Shown in pieces: positions 1 to 42,342 of a stretch of DNA of 64,000 nucleotides (positions are counted from its first letter, which is position 1; the number at the start of each line of letters is the position of its first letter). This stretch comes from Larus michahellis. Taxonomy: Eukaryota; Chordata; Aves; Charadriiformes; Laridae. The stretch is from positions 10,982,711 to 11,046,710 of the forward strand of contig NC_133910.1 of assembly GCF_964199755.1 (NCBI RefSeq), written 5' to 3'. The notes under the pieces were generated by a model that was given only the letters and a program-made list of their open reading frames with translations, did no database searches and was not told the origin of the DNA. Both the position numbers and the translations under genes were made by a program.

Positions 1-865
1 TCCCATCAGGTCCCATCCGGGTGCGGGAATTAGCACGTTTCGCTTTCCTGCTTGCGGTGAGAGCGGGATGCCAGGCATGGCCGTCCCTCTGAGTGGGCAC
101 CAGCTGCCAGCCCGGCCGTCGGGGTCGGGACTGCGACACAGCGGGGTCTCGCAGTCCCCCTCCGAACTCGTGCCCAGTCATTCCTCCGCAAGCCACAAGG
201 CTTGGCAGGACCGCAGGGACTCGATTAGCTCATTAGGAAAAGCGGGGAGGTGTGCGTTAGAGCAGCCTCAGCATCCGCAGGGCCTTTTTGCCCAGCGGGC
301 AGAGCCCAGTGCCCAGGTTTGGCAGCTCTCACCTGTTTGGGAGAGCCAAAACATTCTGGAAGGTGATTGCTGGCAGCGCCGGGAGCTGCCGGGCATCGGG
401 CTGGGAATGGCTTGCTTGGCTGCGGAGGGCGATGCTGCGGTTTTGGCACTGCACCTTGTTTGTTTCTAAACTTTTATGTATTTTAGTTGCGATGTGCGTT
501 TTTGCAGACGAATGCCGAGAAATAACTGCTGCTGGGATTAAACAAGAGCCCCTCAAGGTGCCGCTCGGCTGGGGAGGAGGCAGCTGGGCTCGCGCTGCCG
601 GCGTGGCTGCCCGCCTGCGTGGCGTGCGTTGCTGCCGGTGGCGGGAGGGCTTGTTCGCGTGGCACTTCCCAGCCATTAGACAGCTGTTCGGCGAGTGCCT
701 GGAGCAGTCGGTGGCTTTTCCAGGTCCCTCCTGGAATCCCTTCCCTGGGATCATCCCTGCTCCATCCCGCAAGCGGGGAGCTGGGTTACCCTCCCGTGTT
801 GGCGAGCAGGACGCTTGCATCTTCCTCTCCCTTTCCCCTTCCTCTTGCTCGTTCCTTCTCCCCCT

Positions 866-927
866 CTTTCGCTTCCTTTCTTTCTTTCTTTTTTTCTTTC
901 TTTCTTTCTTTCTTTTTTTTTTTTTTT
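866..927. repeat. CTTT/T-rich microsatellite
   Basis: This is a pyrimidine run of repeated CTTT units ending in 15 T. It explains the Ser/Phe-rich open frames that cross it. Confidence 0.9.
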
Positions 928-1105
928 GCGTCCTCCCATCTGTCCTCCTTCTCACGTCAGGCTATTTTTGGGGGCTGAGTTTTCTCACTGTCAATACGGT
1001 AGGAACCATGGGTGCAGCTCTCATGTCTTTAGAGGATGAACGCCGCTTCGGGAAGCCTTCCCAAGCAGTTACCTTGCTTGGTTCATCTTAACCCCCCTAT
1101 CTTGG

Positions 1106-1209
1106 AGGCGTTTCGAGACCGGGGGCTAAAGGGGACTAAATCTGATGGCTTAGCCGCAGGAGAGAGCCATCAGATTTAGTCCCCTTTAGCCCCCGGTCTC
1201 GAAACGCCT
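1106..1209. repeat. Perfect 45-bp inverted repeat with 14-nt spacer (unidentified hairpin)
   Basis: Arm 1106-1150 is the exact reverse complement of arm 1165-1209 over all 45 bases. The spacer 1151-1164 is TAGCCGCAGGAGAG. The arms contain GACCGGGGGCTAAAGGGGAC. No flanking direct repeat is visible and I do not recognise a transposon family. It may be a short fold-back element, a template-switch palindrome or a hairpin RNA gene. Confidence 0.95.
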
Positions 1210-1937
1210 GTGAGCCTTGTAGGTGGTTATTAAGCAACCTGAATCTGTGTGGTGTTGGCAGGTCATTAGTTGTGCCTTTGTAACTTCCAGGGGCTTGTAG
1301 TCAAGGCAGAATTATTATTTTTTTTTATTTATTATTTCTTTTTTTTTTATTTATTTAAAAGTAATAGGAACTGCAGGGCCCAAAGTGAATTTTTTAATAC
1401 ACCTTCGTTTACCGGAAAAATCAGGAGGCAGCGGCAAAGGCGCGCGGAGCTGGCGGGGGAGAGTTTGCTGGGAGGGAGCGGGTCTTTCGGCTGAGCTGCC
1501 GCCGTGCTTTGCGGCTCCCTCCTCCGTCCGAGCATCTCCGAGCGCTTCAAACACAGGGAAAGTATTTAGCCTCGAATTATCTGCATGAGACGGATGAGCT
1601 AAATGCTGTCTGCATCCCGCAGCGCCCTGGTAGAGGTGGGAGGAGAGCTGGGGCGCGGGGCCGGCCCCTTTCCCCCCTCTCCGGAGCGAAGGGGATCGGT
1701 TCCGCAGCCCGAATCCCTGGGGGAGCGGGGCTTGGGGATGCTGCCCGCATCCCTGCTCGGATCCAGGGAGGAGACCTGTCTTTGGCGGGGTGTGCGGAGC
1801 CAGAGCCGAGGAGGAGGAGGATGGGGGTGAAAAGGTGGCTGCTCAGCCCAGGAGCTGCTGCACAGCGTGGGCGGGCAGGTGATTGCTCTCTCTTATGCAT
1901 ATGCAAGGTTTATTAGTGACTTTTGTTGTAATAATAA

Positions 1938-2296
1938 ATCATAGAATCACAGAATGGTTTGGGTTGGAAGGGACCTTACGGACGATCTAGTTCCAACCCC
2001 CCTGCCCTGGGCAGGGACACCTCCCACCAGCCCAGGTTGCTCCAAGCCCCGTCCAACCTGGCCTTGAACCCCTCCAGGGATGGGGCAGCCACAGCTTCTC
2101 TGGGCAACCTGGGCCAGGGGCTCACTGCCCTCACAGCAAACAATTTCTTCCCCATCTCTCATCTAAATCTCCCCTCTGTCAGTGTAAACCCCTTCCCCCT
2201 CACTCCCCTCCCTGCTCCAGAGTCCCTCCCCAGCTTTCCTGGAGCCCCTTGAGGGACTGGAAGGGGCTGGAAGGTCTCCCCGGAGCCTTCTCTCCA
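1938..2296 (-). mobile_element. CR1 LINE fragment, 3' end, reverse orientation
   Basis: The left edge carries the CR1 terminal octamers in reverse (CATAGAAT, CACAGAAT), followed by the typical GGTTTGGGTTGGAAGGGACC block and the CCAACCTGGCCTTGAA region. The copy covers only the 3'UTR part and is 5'-truncated, as is usual for bird CR1. Confidence 0.93.
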
Positions 2297-2352
2297 GTGG
2301 CACTGGATGATCTTTAAGGTCCCTTCCAACGCAAACCAGTCTGGGATTCCGT
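2297..2352 (+). mobile_element. CR1 3'-end fragment, forward orientation, abutting the reverse copy
   Basis: The stretch GGATGATCTTTAAGGTCCCT followed by TCCAACGCAAACCAG is the end of a CR1 in the opposite direction to its left neighbour. The terminal octamers are degraded. The exact junction is uncertain by a few bases. Confidence 0.8.
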
Positions 2353-2935
2353 CCCCGACCCTGGGCTCTGGAGGGCAGCGAGGGTCGGGCTCACTGCCTG
2401 CGTTGTTACCTTCCATGGTAAGAATGAGATGAGTCAAGGTTCGTCTGCGCGGGGATGCTCAGGGAGGCTGATCTGGCTGAAATAAAAAGGTGAATTTAAA
2501 TTAGATTATCTAAAACACATTAAAAGCCAGTGTCACCTTTCTGACTCAGTTAAATGGCTTTATTCTCTCTATTGTAAATCTACTCTTTCCTTTCAAGGGA
2601 GACTGTGCACAAAAGGGTTTCTGCCGCTCTGCTAATCCCCTCGAGCAGTTGACCTGGATTAATTGTCAGATAAGTGACACCGCAGAATCCACGGTGGCCG
2701 GGGGGCGGTTTGTGAGGAGCAGCACCGGAGGGGGGGATGCTGCTGGGGTGGCAGCTCCGCTGGGGCCAGTGGGGGGCTGGTCTCTGTCTGCAGCCAGGCT
2801 CGAAACCCAGGTGAGGGGCTGGTGCCTGGCAGAGCTCTGGGGGGAGCGGGGCCGGCTCGGCCATGGGGCAGTGCTGGGCATCCCATGGGTCTGTCCGTCT
2901 GTCCTTCTCCCTGCAGAAAGTATGGCCTTTCCGTA

Positions 2936-3288
2936 TGTCCTGGTTCCGGTGGGGATAGGGTTAACTTTTCCTGGTATTCCATGCCATGTGAGCCACGCCC
3001 ACCCTGAGCTGCCGGGGGAGGGGGCAGGAAGTTGCTGCTTAAAAGCGGGCTGGGGCGTCCCGGGTCCGGCCGGTCGGCGAGCGGCGGGGAGCGGCGGTTC
3101 CGTAATCGCGTTTGTATATTCCCCTATCCGTGTTGTTGTTGTTGTTTGCCTGTTCCCTTCGCTGTTCTGTTAAACTGCCTTTGTCCCAACCCAAGAGTCT
3201 TGCCTTTTCTTACGATCCTTCCTGTATTAGGAAGGCACGTGCGAGCGGCACGTGGTTCTTTGTTGCCATCTGAGGCTAAACCACGACA
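2936..3288 (+). mobile_element. Solo LTR of an avian endogenous retrovirus
   Basis: The element starts TGTCCTGG and ends CCACGACA, giving the TG...CA ends of an LTR. The 5-bp direct repeat CCGTA flanks it at 2931-2935 and 3289-3293. Inside are a TATA-like TTAAAAG (near 3039) and the downstream TGTTAAACTGCCTTTGTCCC block typical of a common bird LTR family. No internal gag/pol sequence is present, so it is a solo LTR left by LTR–LTR recombination. The 353-bp length is shorter than the copies I recall, which suggests an internal deletion. Confidence 0.9.
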
Positions 3289-5907
3289 CCGTAATAAACC
3301 AAACTCTCTAAGCTGAAACTTTGTAAAAGTTTTTGGACTCTGGAAAACAACTGTTTTTTAAATGAGAATTGGAGTGATTTCTAGTTTTCTTAGAAGTTTT
3401 TCTATGTTTTCTCAGCATTTAGAGTAGTTATGAGAATTCGTGTGCCTGCTGGGAAGGAGAAGTTTCAGTATGACGTCTCAGGGTCGCTTCTTTCCCCTGG
3501 GATTGGCATGAAGGGTTTTGTTCATTTGGAAGCCAAGAGCAGCTTTTTGTTACTACTTTATTGCACGTGCTTTAACTGTGGCCCAGAGTGGGCAAAGCCA
3601 CAGCTGGGGAGGTCTGTAGTCTGCCCATCACTTTGGAAAACCCTTTTATTCGTGGTGCCTTCTTGCGAGCAAGATGTTTATTTGCCTCTCTGGCCTGTCG
3701 CTTGCCTGTCTGGGGAAGGTGTCCTGGGAATTGTGTCAGCTCATCCCGGTGCTCCAGGACCCATCCCGGTGACGCCGGACCTTTGGGTTCTGCAGGATGC
3801 CACCAAGCTGAGTGATTAAATGTGCCATTGCTGTTTGGTTTTCAGGAACGTTCTTCTGCCTTGAGGAGCGGCAGCTGAAATAAGCCCCAATTTGTACAGT
3901 TTTCCCAGTTGCCAGCTGGCAGTATGTTAGGAGAAAACCAAATAATTTGCTGTTTCTTTCCCATAAATGTCTCTGCGAGGCATAAAAAGCTCCTGTGCAA
4001 AACCAAACGCGAGCGGAGGGGCTTGAACAGCCCCTGCTGTTAACGTGGGATAATCCAATTTGGCAGGAGGCAGGCTGAGCCGCTTGGGCTCCTGCCCGGG
4101 GCTGTGCTCGCCTCTGGTTTGCAGCTGGAGAAAGTCTGGGTTGTTCGTCATTAATAAACACCAGGGCTGTGCCGAGCGCCGGCGTAGCTGATAGACCGAC
4201 CCACTGCGGGGCTTGTGATCGCTGGGAGACATGGCACGAGGGGCCGGCTGGGCATGAACTGACTTACTGCTCCGTAGTGGTTGCACCAGCAAGCTAAAAT
4301 TAGCAGGGCAGGAGGGGAAGGTGGCACGGAAATGCTTTCTTTTTGCAATATGATTATTTGCGAGGGGCAAATATTGCAAAGGGCAAGGCTGGGTGCGCAG
4401 CCCCAGGGGCACAAACCCAGGCTGGGGGTGCTGGGCTGCCCACGGGAGTCCCCGTGGGGCGGTGGCAGAGGCTGGGCCAGGGCTGAGCCTGCGGAGCAGC
4501 GATGGGGTGGGAGCCCCCGGCACCTCCTGCCCCCCAAGCAGCTCCCTGGGGAGGGCTCTCCATGGGACTCGGTGGGAAGCGGGGCTGCGTGGGAGCCTCT
4601 CGTCTAGACAGAGCATCTCCTGAGCCCCCGCGCTGGCTCCCCCGGCCCCCTCCCCTCAAGGCCCCCGGCATCTCTCCCAAATTGAGCATCTCTCCCAAGT
4701 TGAGCATCTCCCGCACACCTCTTGTGTCTGATACAGGGGGACATCGCTGTCGGTGTCACCCGGGACGGCGGCTCCGGTTGGCACAGCCTGCGCTCTGCTG
4801 GCATTTCGGCTCCGGGGCGATGAGCTCCTCCCTGCAGCCTTCGCACAAATAATAGAAGAAGAGTAGTGGCAAACTAAATCACGTCGCAGGGAAGCTGCTC
4901 AGTGTGCCGTGTAGCTGGGGGATGAATTAGCTTTCTTTCGGACTCGCGTTTTAATTGAAATGAGGATTTATTGCTTTTATTTAGTTTGAACTATGCTGGA
5001 GTGCTGTGGACTCATAAAGCGCAAAAGAAAAGAAAAGAAAAACCTTTATGAGCCGCAGCTGCCCCCTTTGCTTTGGTTATGTTTCTTGATTGCCCAGACT
5101 CACGTTAAATAAGGACAGGAAAGAGGGCACTGCTGGGCACTGGGCGGCAGGGAAGGGCTCTGGCTCAGGTGACAGGGACCCGTGGCCATCCGCGGGGACG
5201 GATGTGTCTTGAACAGGGTGTTGTTTTTGCAATGGGAATTTTTTTCTTTGCAGCTGCAATCGCTTTGTTTCATAGCACTGTGCTTCGGTGTCTGTCTGCG
5301 GGATGTACAGTACACGAGCACAGTCCCGTCGCCTCCCACCCGCTCCCGGACATTGCTGTCTTCTTCTTTCTGCCCCTGCCATAACCCCCCATGTTCCTGT
5401 CTGTTCCTTTCTTTTCTTTTCTTTTCTTTTGTTTTCCCTTCTCTGGTCATCACCTGTGTCTGTAAAATCAACTTTGTGAAGGTGTGTGTAGGAGAAACAC
5501 AATGTCAGGTTCCTAAAACTACCCCAACCAGCATCTTTCAAAATCTAATTGCTCTGTAGAAAGCGTGACACCGATTTGAGACAGAGCAGCGATGTCATTT
5601 GCAAGACTCATTAAAAAAAAACCAACAAAAAAAAAGCATTAAAAATGTTATTATCTGTGGAGCTGAGTCCTTAAAGGGGCCATATGCTGGCAAAGCCACC
5701 AGAGCATCACCGGATCCCCAGTGTCCCCACCCTGGGGACCTCAGCAGGGACACGTCCCAGGTGTGGTGCAAGCCTCGGCCAAGCACTTGGGTGGCTCTTT
5801 GTCCCCCTGGCGCTGGCGTTCCCAGTGACACGGGTCCGGCTGTCGCGCCAGTTTCTGCCCGGCAGCTGTACGTTTCCCTCACCTCCTGTGATGCTCTCGC
5901 TCTGTAG

Positions 5908-38512
<32,605 letters not shown>

Positions 38513-39653
38513 GCAGCGTCCCCCCCCCAACCCCATGCCCCGTGTCCCTGCCGGGGCTGGCGGGCTCCGGGGGGAGGCGGTGAAGAAGAGGATGGCCAGG
38601 CAGAGGGGAAGGCTGCTGCCGCCTGCGGGTGCCCGTTGTGCTGGGGGAAGGCGATGCCCAGCCTGGCTTTGGGCCACCAAAGGGGTGCCCGGACCCCCAG
38701 CGGGACGGGACAGACGGACAGACCGACGGTCGTACGCCCCATGGCTTTTAACTTTTTATACGAATACCGCAACTAGTGAGAAATTCTTCGCTGGTGCTGG
38801 TGGGACGTGGCTGAGAGCAGCCGCCAAATGACCCTGTGCGAGCAGGAGGACAGTGGTTAATATTGCCCCCCCCATGATGCACGTTGGTTGCATTTGATGG
38901 GGCTTGTCCACGCAAGAGCAAAACTGCACCGACACCCTCCTCCTTCACTGGGTGTCCCCGGGGGTACCCAAACTTCTGCTCTTTCACCCAACTCGTGTTC
39001 TTCATCCTCCATTGGTTTTCCATTATGGGTGTTGATGTGAGAGCGCGTGGAGCTGCACGGGATGGATGGGATGGGGTGGCACAGCGCCCCCCCCCGGGTG
39101 CCATGGCAGGGACTGTGCCGCCTCCAGCGCATCTTGGCATCTCACAACCCAAAACCCACCAACCCCAGGTGATGGAAAGCCGTGCCATCCCTCCTCACAC
39201 GTGCCCGGCTCTATCTGGGGCACGGTGCCCCTGGGTTTGCGGCCCCCGCCGGGTTCGTCCCCCATCACTGCTGCTGCGGGAGCTGCCGGGGGGCGACGAG
39301 GGATGATGTGGTGGTCCCTGTACCGGGGGTGGGACGGGACAGGCTGGCCCACACACTCCCCTCTGCATGGGCCACCCCGCAGGGAGCGTTCCACAGCAGG
39401 AGCACGAGATGTATTTTCCACCTATTTTTGCACACTTTGCAACCTTGATGTGTAAAGGTTTTATTTGACTGCCAAGTGAATAACCGAGTTGTTAACTTTA
39501 TATACTTCTACGTTCATATATTAAAACTCTAATATGATTTTTTTTTTTTTTAAATGAGAAGCCTGTAAAGCACAAAGTTGCCATGAAACCCCATCTGCCA
39601 TCCCAGACCTGCTGCTGCTGAACAGTTTCTTGCCATTAAAATTCACCATCCCC

Positions 39654-39659
39654 AATAAA
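39654..39659 (+). terminator. KCNT1: Candidate proximal KCNT1 poly(A) signal AATAAA
   Basis: Canonical hexamer 1.14 kb after the stop codon, followed by gttgttt and an A-rich tract. It would give a 3'UTR close to 1.1 kb. Confidence 0.5.
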
Positions 39660-39690
39660 AGTTGTTTACAAGAAAAAAAAAGAACCAAAC

Positions 39691-39716
39691 CTGTTTAAAA
39701 TTGCGGTTTTAAACAG
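39691..39716 (+). other. Stem-loop in KCNT1 3'UTR (10-bp stem, 6-nt loop)
   Basis: CTGTTTAAAA and TTTTAAACAG are exact reverse complements, separated by TTGCGG. The stem starts about 30 bases after the first AATAAA, so it is only present in transcripts that read past that site. Confidence 0.7.
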
Positions 39717-40200
39717 TTGGTGAGATGCCCCTGTGGGGACCTGCTGCCCGTGCTGTGGGAAAAGCAGCGATGGGGGGAACCGTGGGTGTGGGATGCCCGA
39801 GGATGCCGGGGTAGGACCCGCACCGAGCCCCGCATCACCTGGAGATGGGGTTGAGAAAGCCCTTCTGTGCCTGGATGGGGTTTGGGGGCGAATATGTTGT
39901 TTGTTTTTTTTTTTAAATTGTTATTTTTTTTCCCTGATGTGCTGGCCCCGGGGCCCTGGGTGACCTGCCCAGGCACCGCCAGCCGAGGGGACATCACGGG
40001 CTCGGGGAGGTGCTGCAAGGAAAAAGCCGTAAGCTTGACCCTTCCCAGCACGAACAGCAATGTCTCTGAGGCTTTTTTGGGGTTGTTTTGGATTATTTTT
40101 TTTTAATTATTAATTTTTTATCTCTCTGGTTAAGGCAGATAGATAGATGTTTTATTTATTTCCAATTGTAACTTAGCTTGCCAAAAATATCATTGAAATG

Positions 40201-40206
40201 AATAAA
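40201..40206 (+). terminator. KCNT1: Candidate KCNT1 poly(A) signal AATAAA
   Basis: Canonical hexamer in an AT-rich stretch, preceded by TTTATTTATTT. The downstream sequence is not clearly GT-rich, so this is the weaker candidate. Confidence 0.35.
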
Positions 40207-40416
40207 AGCAGGAAGGTCTTGCAGGCTAACAAGCGAGTGCGGCTGAAGTACAAGAGCACGCGATGGGTCCGTGCCACTTTTTAGAGCCTCAGGATGCTGA
40301 GATAACTCCAGAAATGCCAAGGGTTAATAGATTTAATTGCCTAGGTTTCAGACAGATGATGTTCTAATCCCCACTTAGCTGTCAAGGGAGAGCGGAACAA
40401 AGCAGTGGTACAAGTT

Positions 40417-40442
40417 AAAAAAAAAAAAAAAAAAAAAAAAAA
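40417..40442. repeat. Poly(A) run of 26
   Basis: This is a homopolymer of A in the distal KCNT1 3'UTR. It is not preceded by a nearby AATAAA or flanked by direct repeats, so it is read as a simple repeat. Confidence 0.9.
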
Positions 40443-40945
40443 TTAAACCAAACCCCAAGCAGTGTGCGCGATGGGATTATCTGCACGTGTTTCGCTGCGC
40501 AGTACATAACAGGTTTTAATATATATATTTTTTGCATTTGCCTGGCTGCGGGGGCTGCGAGCGCCGAGCAGCTCCGTGGTTCTCGGCCCCTTCTTTCCAT
40601 GTGCCAAATGCCCCGGGGCAGCCCCGGCGCCCTGTGCCACCGTCCCCGACAGCGGCTGCCACCGCCGGAGCTTTGGGCGCTGCCTGGGCACTCGGAATTC
40701 TTAATTCCAGGCGATAATTAACGTAAGAGGAAACCCGCCTACCAAAAGGAGTACAGACTAGCCGTGGTTTGCGATACTATGAAAATAACGAGCCTCGCAA
40801 TTACTGTATTTTGACAATGCTTCTGTTTGTTTAATGTATAAATATATGTATTTAAAAGGAAAGCTATGTGTATAAACCATCCGCGTTTTTGCATACATCC
40901 TTTCTATGGTGTAAATTTATAGCAGACATTCTAATGGGATGTTGA

Positions 40946-40951
40946 AATAAA
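40946..40951 (+). terminator. KCNT1: Candidate distal KCNT1 poly(A) signal AATAAA
   Basis: Canonical hexamer followed after a few bases by a Pumilio-type TGTAGATA (40955-40962) and then cctgtggtc. It is the last + strand hexamer before the long AT-rich intergenic region. Confidence 0.5.
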
Positions 40952-42302
40952 TACTGTAGATACTTACCTGTGGTCAACGCAAGTCTACGAACAAACCGTT
41001 AATTATTTTTTTTTTTCTAATGCTTTAGACTCAGTTACGATACTAATGTAAAAACAAAAGCCTTTTATTTTTGTAACGGCCCTGGGAAGGTTGATGCGCC
41101 GAGGAGGGGTGTCTCTGCTGGGGAGGACCCTCCCCGGGAGCCGGCCTGGCACAAACCCCTCTCCGGCACGTTTCAGGGGAGGAAAACAACCGCTGACAAG
41201 AAACTTCTTAGAAAAATACGATTATTTTTTTTTTTTGGAAGGAAAAAAAAGTCGTGTTCCAAGGCAGAGACATGACAGGCCCTGGGGGAAGTGTGGAAAC
41301 GAGGATGGCTGCGATATTTTCAGGTTTACCAGCAAACGGCTCCATCGCATGTGAGGTGCCCACGACCGGTTTCGTACACTAAATACGGACTAAACCCCTA
41401 TAGCGTGCATTAAAGTAAAATCAAATATTCAAACAAATGTTAAGAGTATATTTATTACCCTTTTTTACTTCAACCTATGCAGAACATGACAGTTTTATTT
41501 CCCTGGAGAGGGAGGGAGACCTGCCATCTCTCGCGCCCGGCTCGCGCAGGGGTTTGTATCAGCGAGAGCGGAGGATCCCCCCTTTCTCCCCGGAGCCGAG
41601 TGTGCCGGGCGCTGGGGACAGCCCACCCGAGGCGGTTTTCTACAACTCTTGTGAAAATGAAAATAAAAGAGCTGCATGCAGCAAGAGTAGAGACTGCTGT
41701 CTGGGTTTTTGTGTTGTGTTTTTTTTTTTTTTTTCTGGGAACAAAACTTTTATTTTAAAACCCACGGCAAAATGTGGCTTTAGAGCAACTTCTGAGCCCG
41801 CATTTCCATCTTCCAGCATCTTCCAAAGCTGGGGCACATGAAAACTACTTTTTTTTTTTAACCTCAGTTGTCAAAACACGGGACACGTTAGATTTGCTGT
41901 TGTGCTACAATAACAGCGTAACTCCAACATTGTGTTTAACGGCCATTCGTTTGATTTATTTAATCCTTATTTTCTATGATTCAACAAATGTATTAAATTT
42001 CGCAGCTATTTAATTGGAATTTTTTTTTTTTTTTAACTGACGTTTACTTAAGTTACTCAGTACGTGTTCGTCTGCCTCTAAACACCAGAATTTTTCCCCG
42101 CTTCTCCGGTTCGCAGCCACAGCCCGAGATTTCCAGGAAGAGACCCCGTTTCTCGAGCACGCCGCACACACGTACGCACAGATTTCTAACTTTGTGATCA
42201 AACACAAACAGCGGAGCAACGAGAGGTTGTTTTTATTCGACGCGTCAAGAAAATACTATTAAAAAAATAGAAATATATTTAGTTGAAATCATGCAGATGG
42301 AT

Positions 42303-42342
42303 ACATATATATACCTTTTTTATATATATATATACACACACC
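42303..42342. repeat. TA and CA dinucleotide microsatellite
   Basis: TATATATA blocks are interrupted by CCTTTTT and followed by CACACACC. Confidence 0.85.

Larger units (their letters stand above)
1..5907. other. No exon recognised; probably KCNT1 intron 1
   Basis: I looked for the MARAKL-type first exon of KCNT1 and saw no match on the + strand, so this is read as the right part of intron 1. Besides the repeats listed separately, it holds a CpG-rich patch (about 1420-1830). It also holds short AAAAG and TTTTC runs (5023-5045, 5408-5431) and a three-copy 18-bp tandem repeat (4668-4712). No open frame resembles a known protein. Confidence 0.6.
38513..40975 (+). other. KCNT1: KCNT1 3'UTR (inferred extent)
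   Basis: This is non-coding sequence after the stop codon. Three AATAAA hexamers lie at 39654, 40201 and 40946. The composition changes from GC-rich to AT-rich along the region. The last hexamer is followed by a moderately GT-rich stretch, so the longest 3'UTR is about 2.46 kb. Which site is used cannot be read from sequence alone. Confidence 0.6.

Noticed and set aside
288..1091. 267-codon open frame on the + strand near the left edge
   Set aside because: It runs through the CTTT microsatellite (Ser/Phe runs) and shows no known domain. It does not contain the expected KCNT1 N-terminus.
41437..41841. 134-codon + strand open frame in the intergenic region
   Set aside because: It has no recognisable domain, ends in a poly-Phe run from a T tract, and lacks any sign of splicing or conservation that I can judge.
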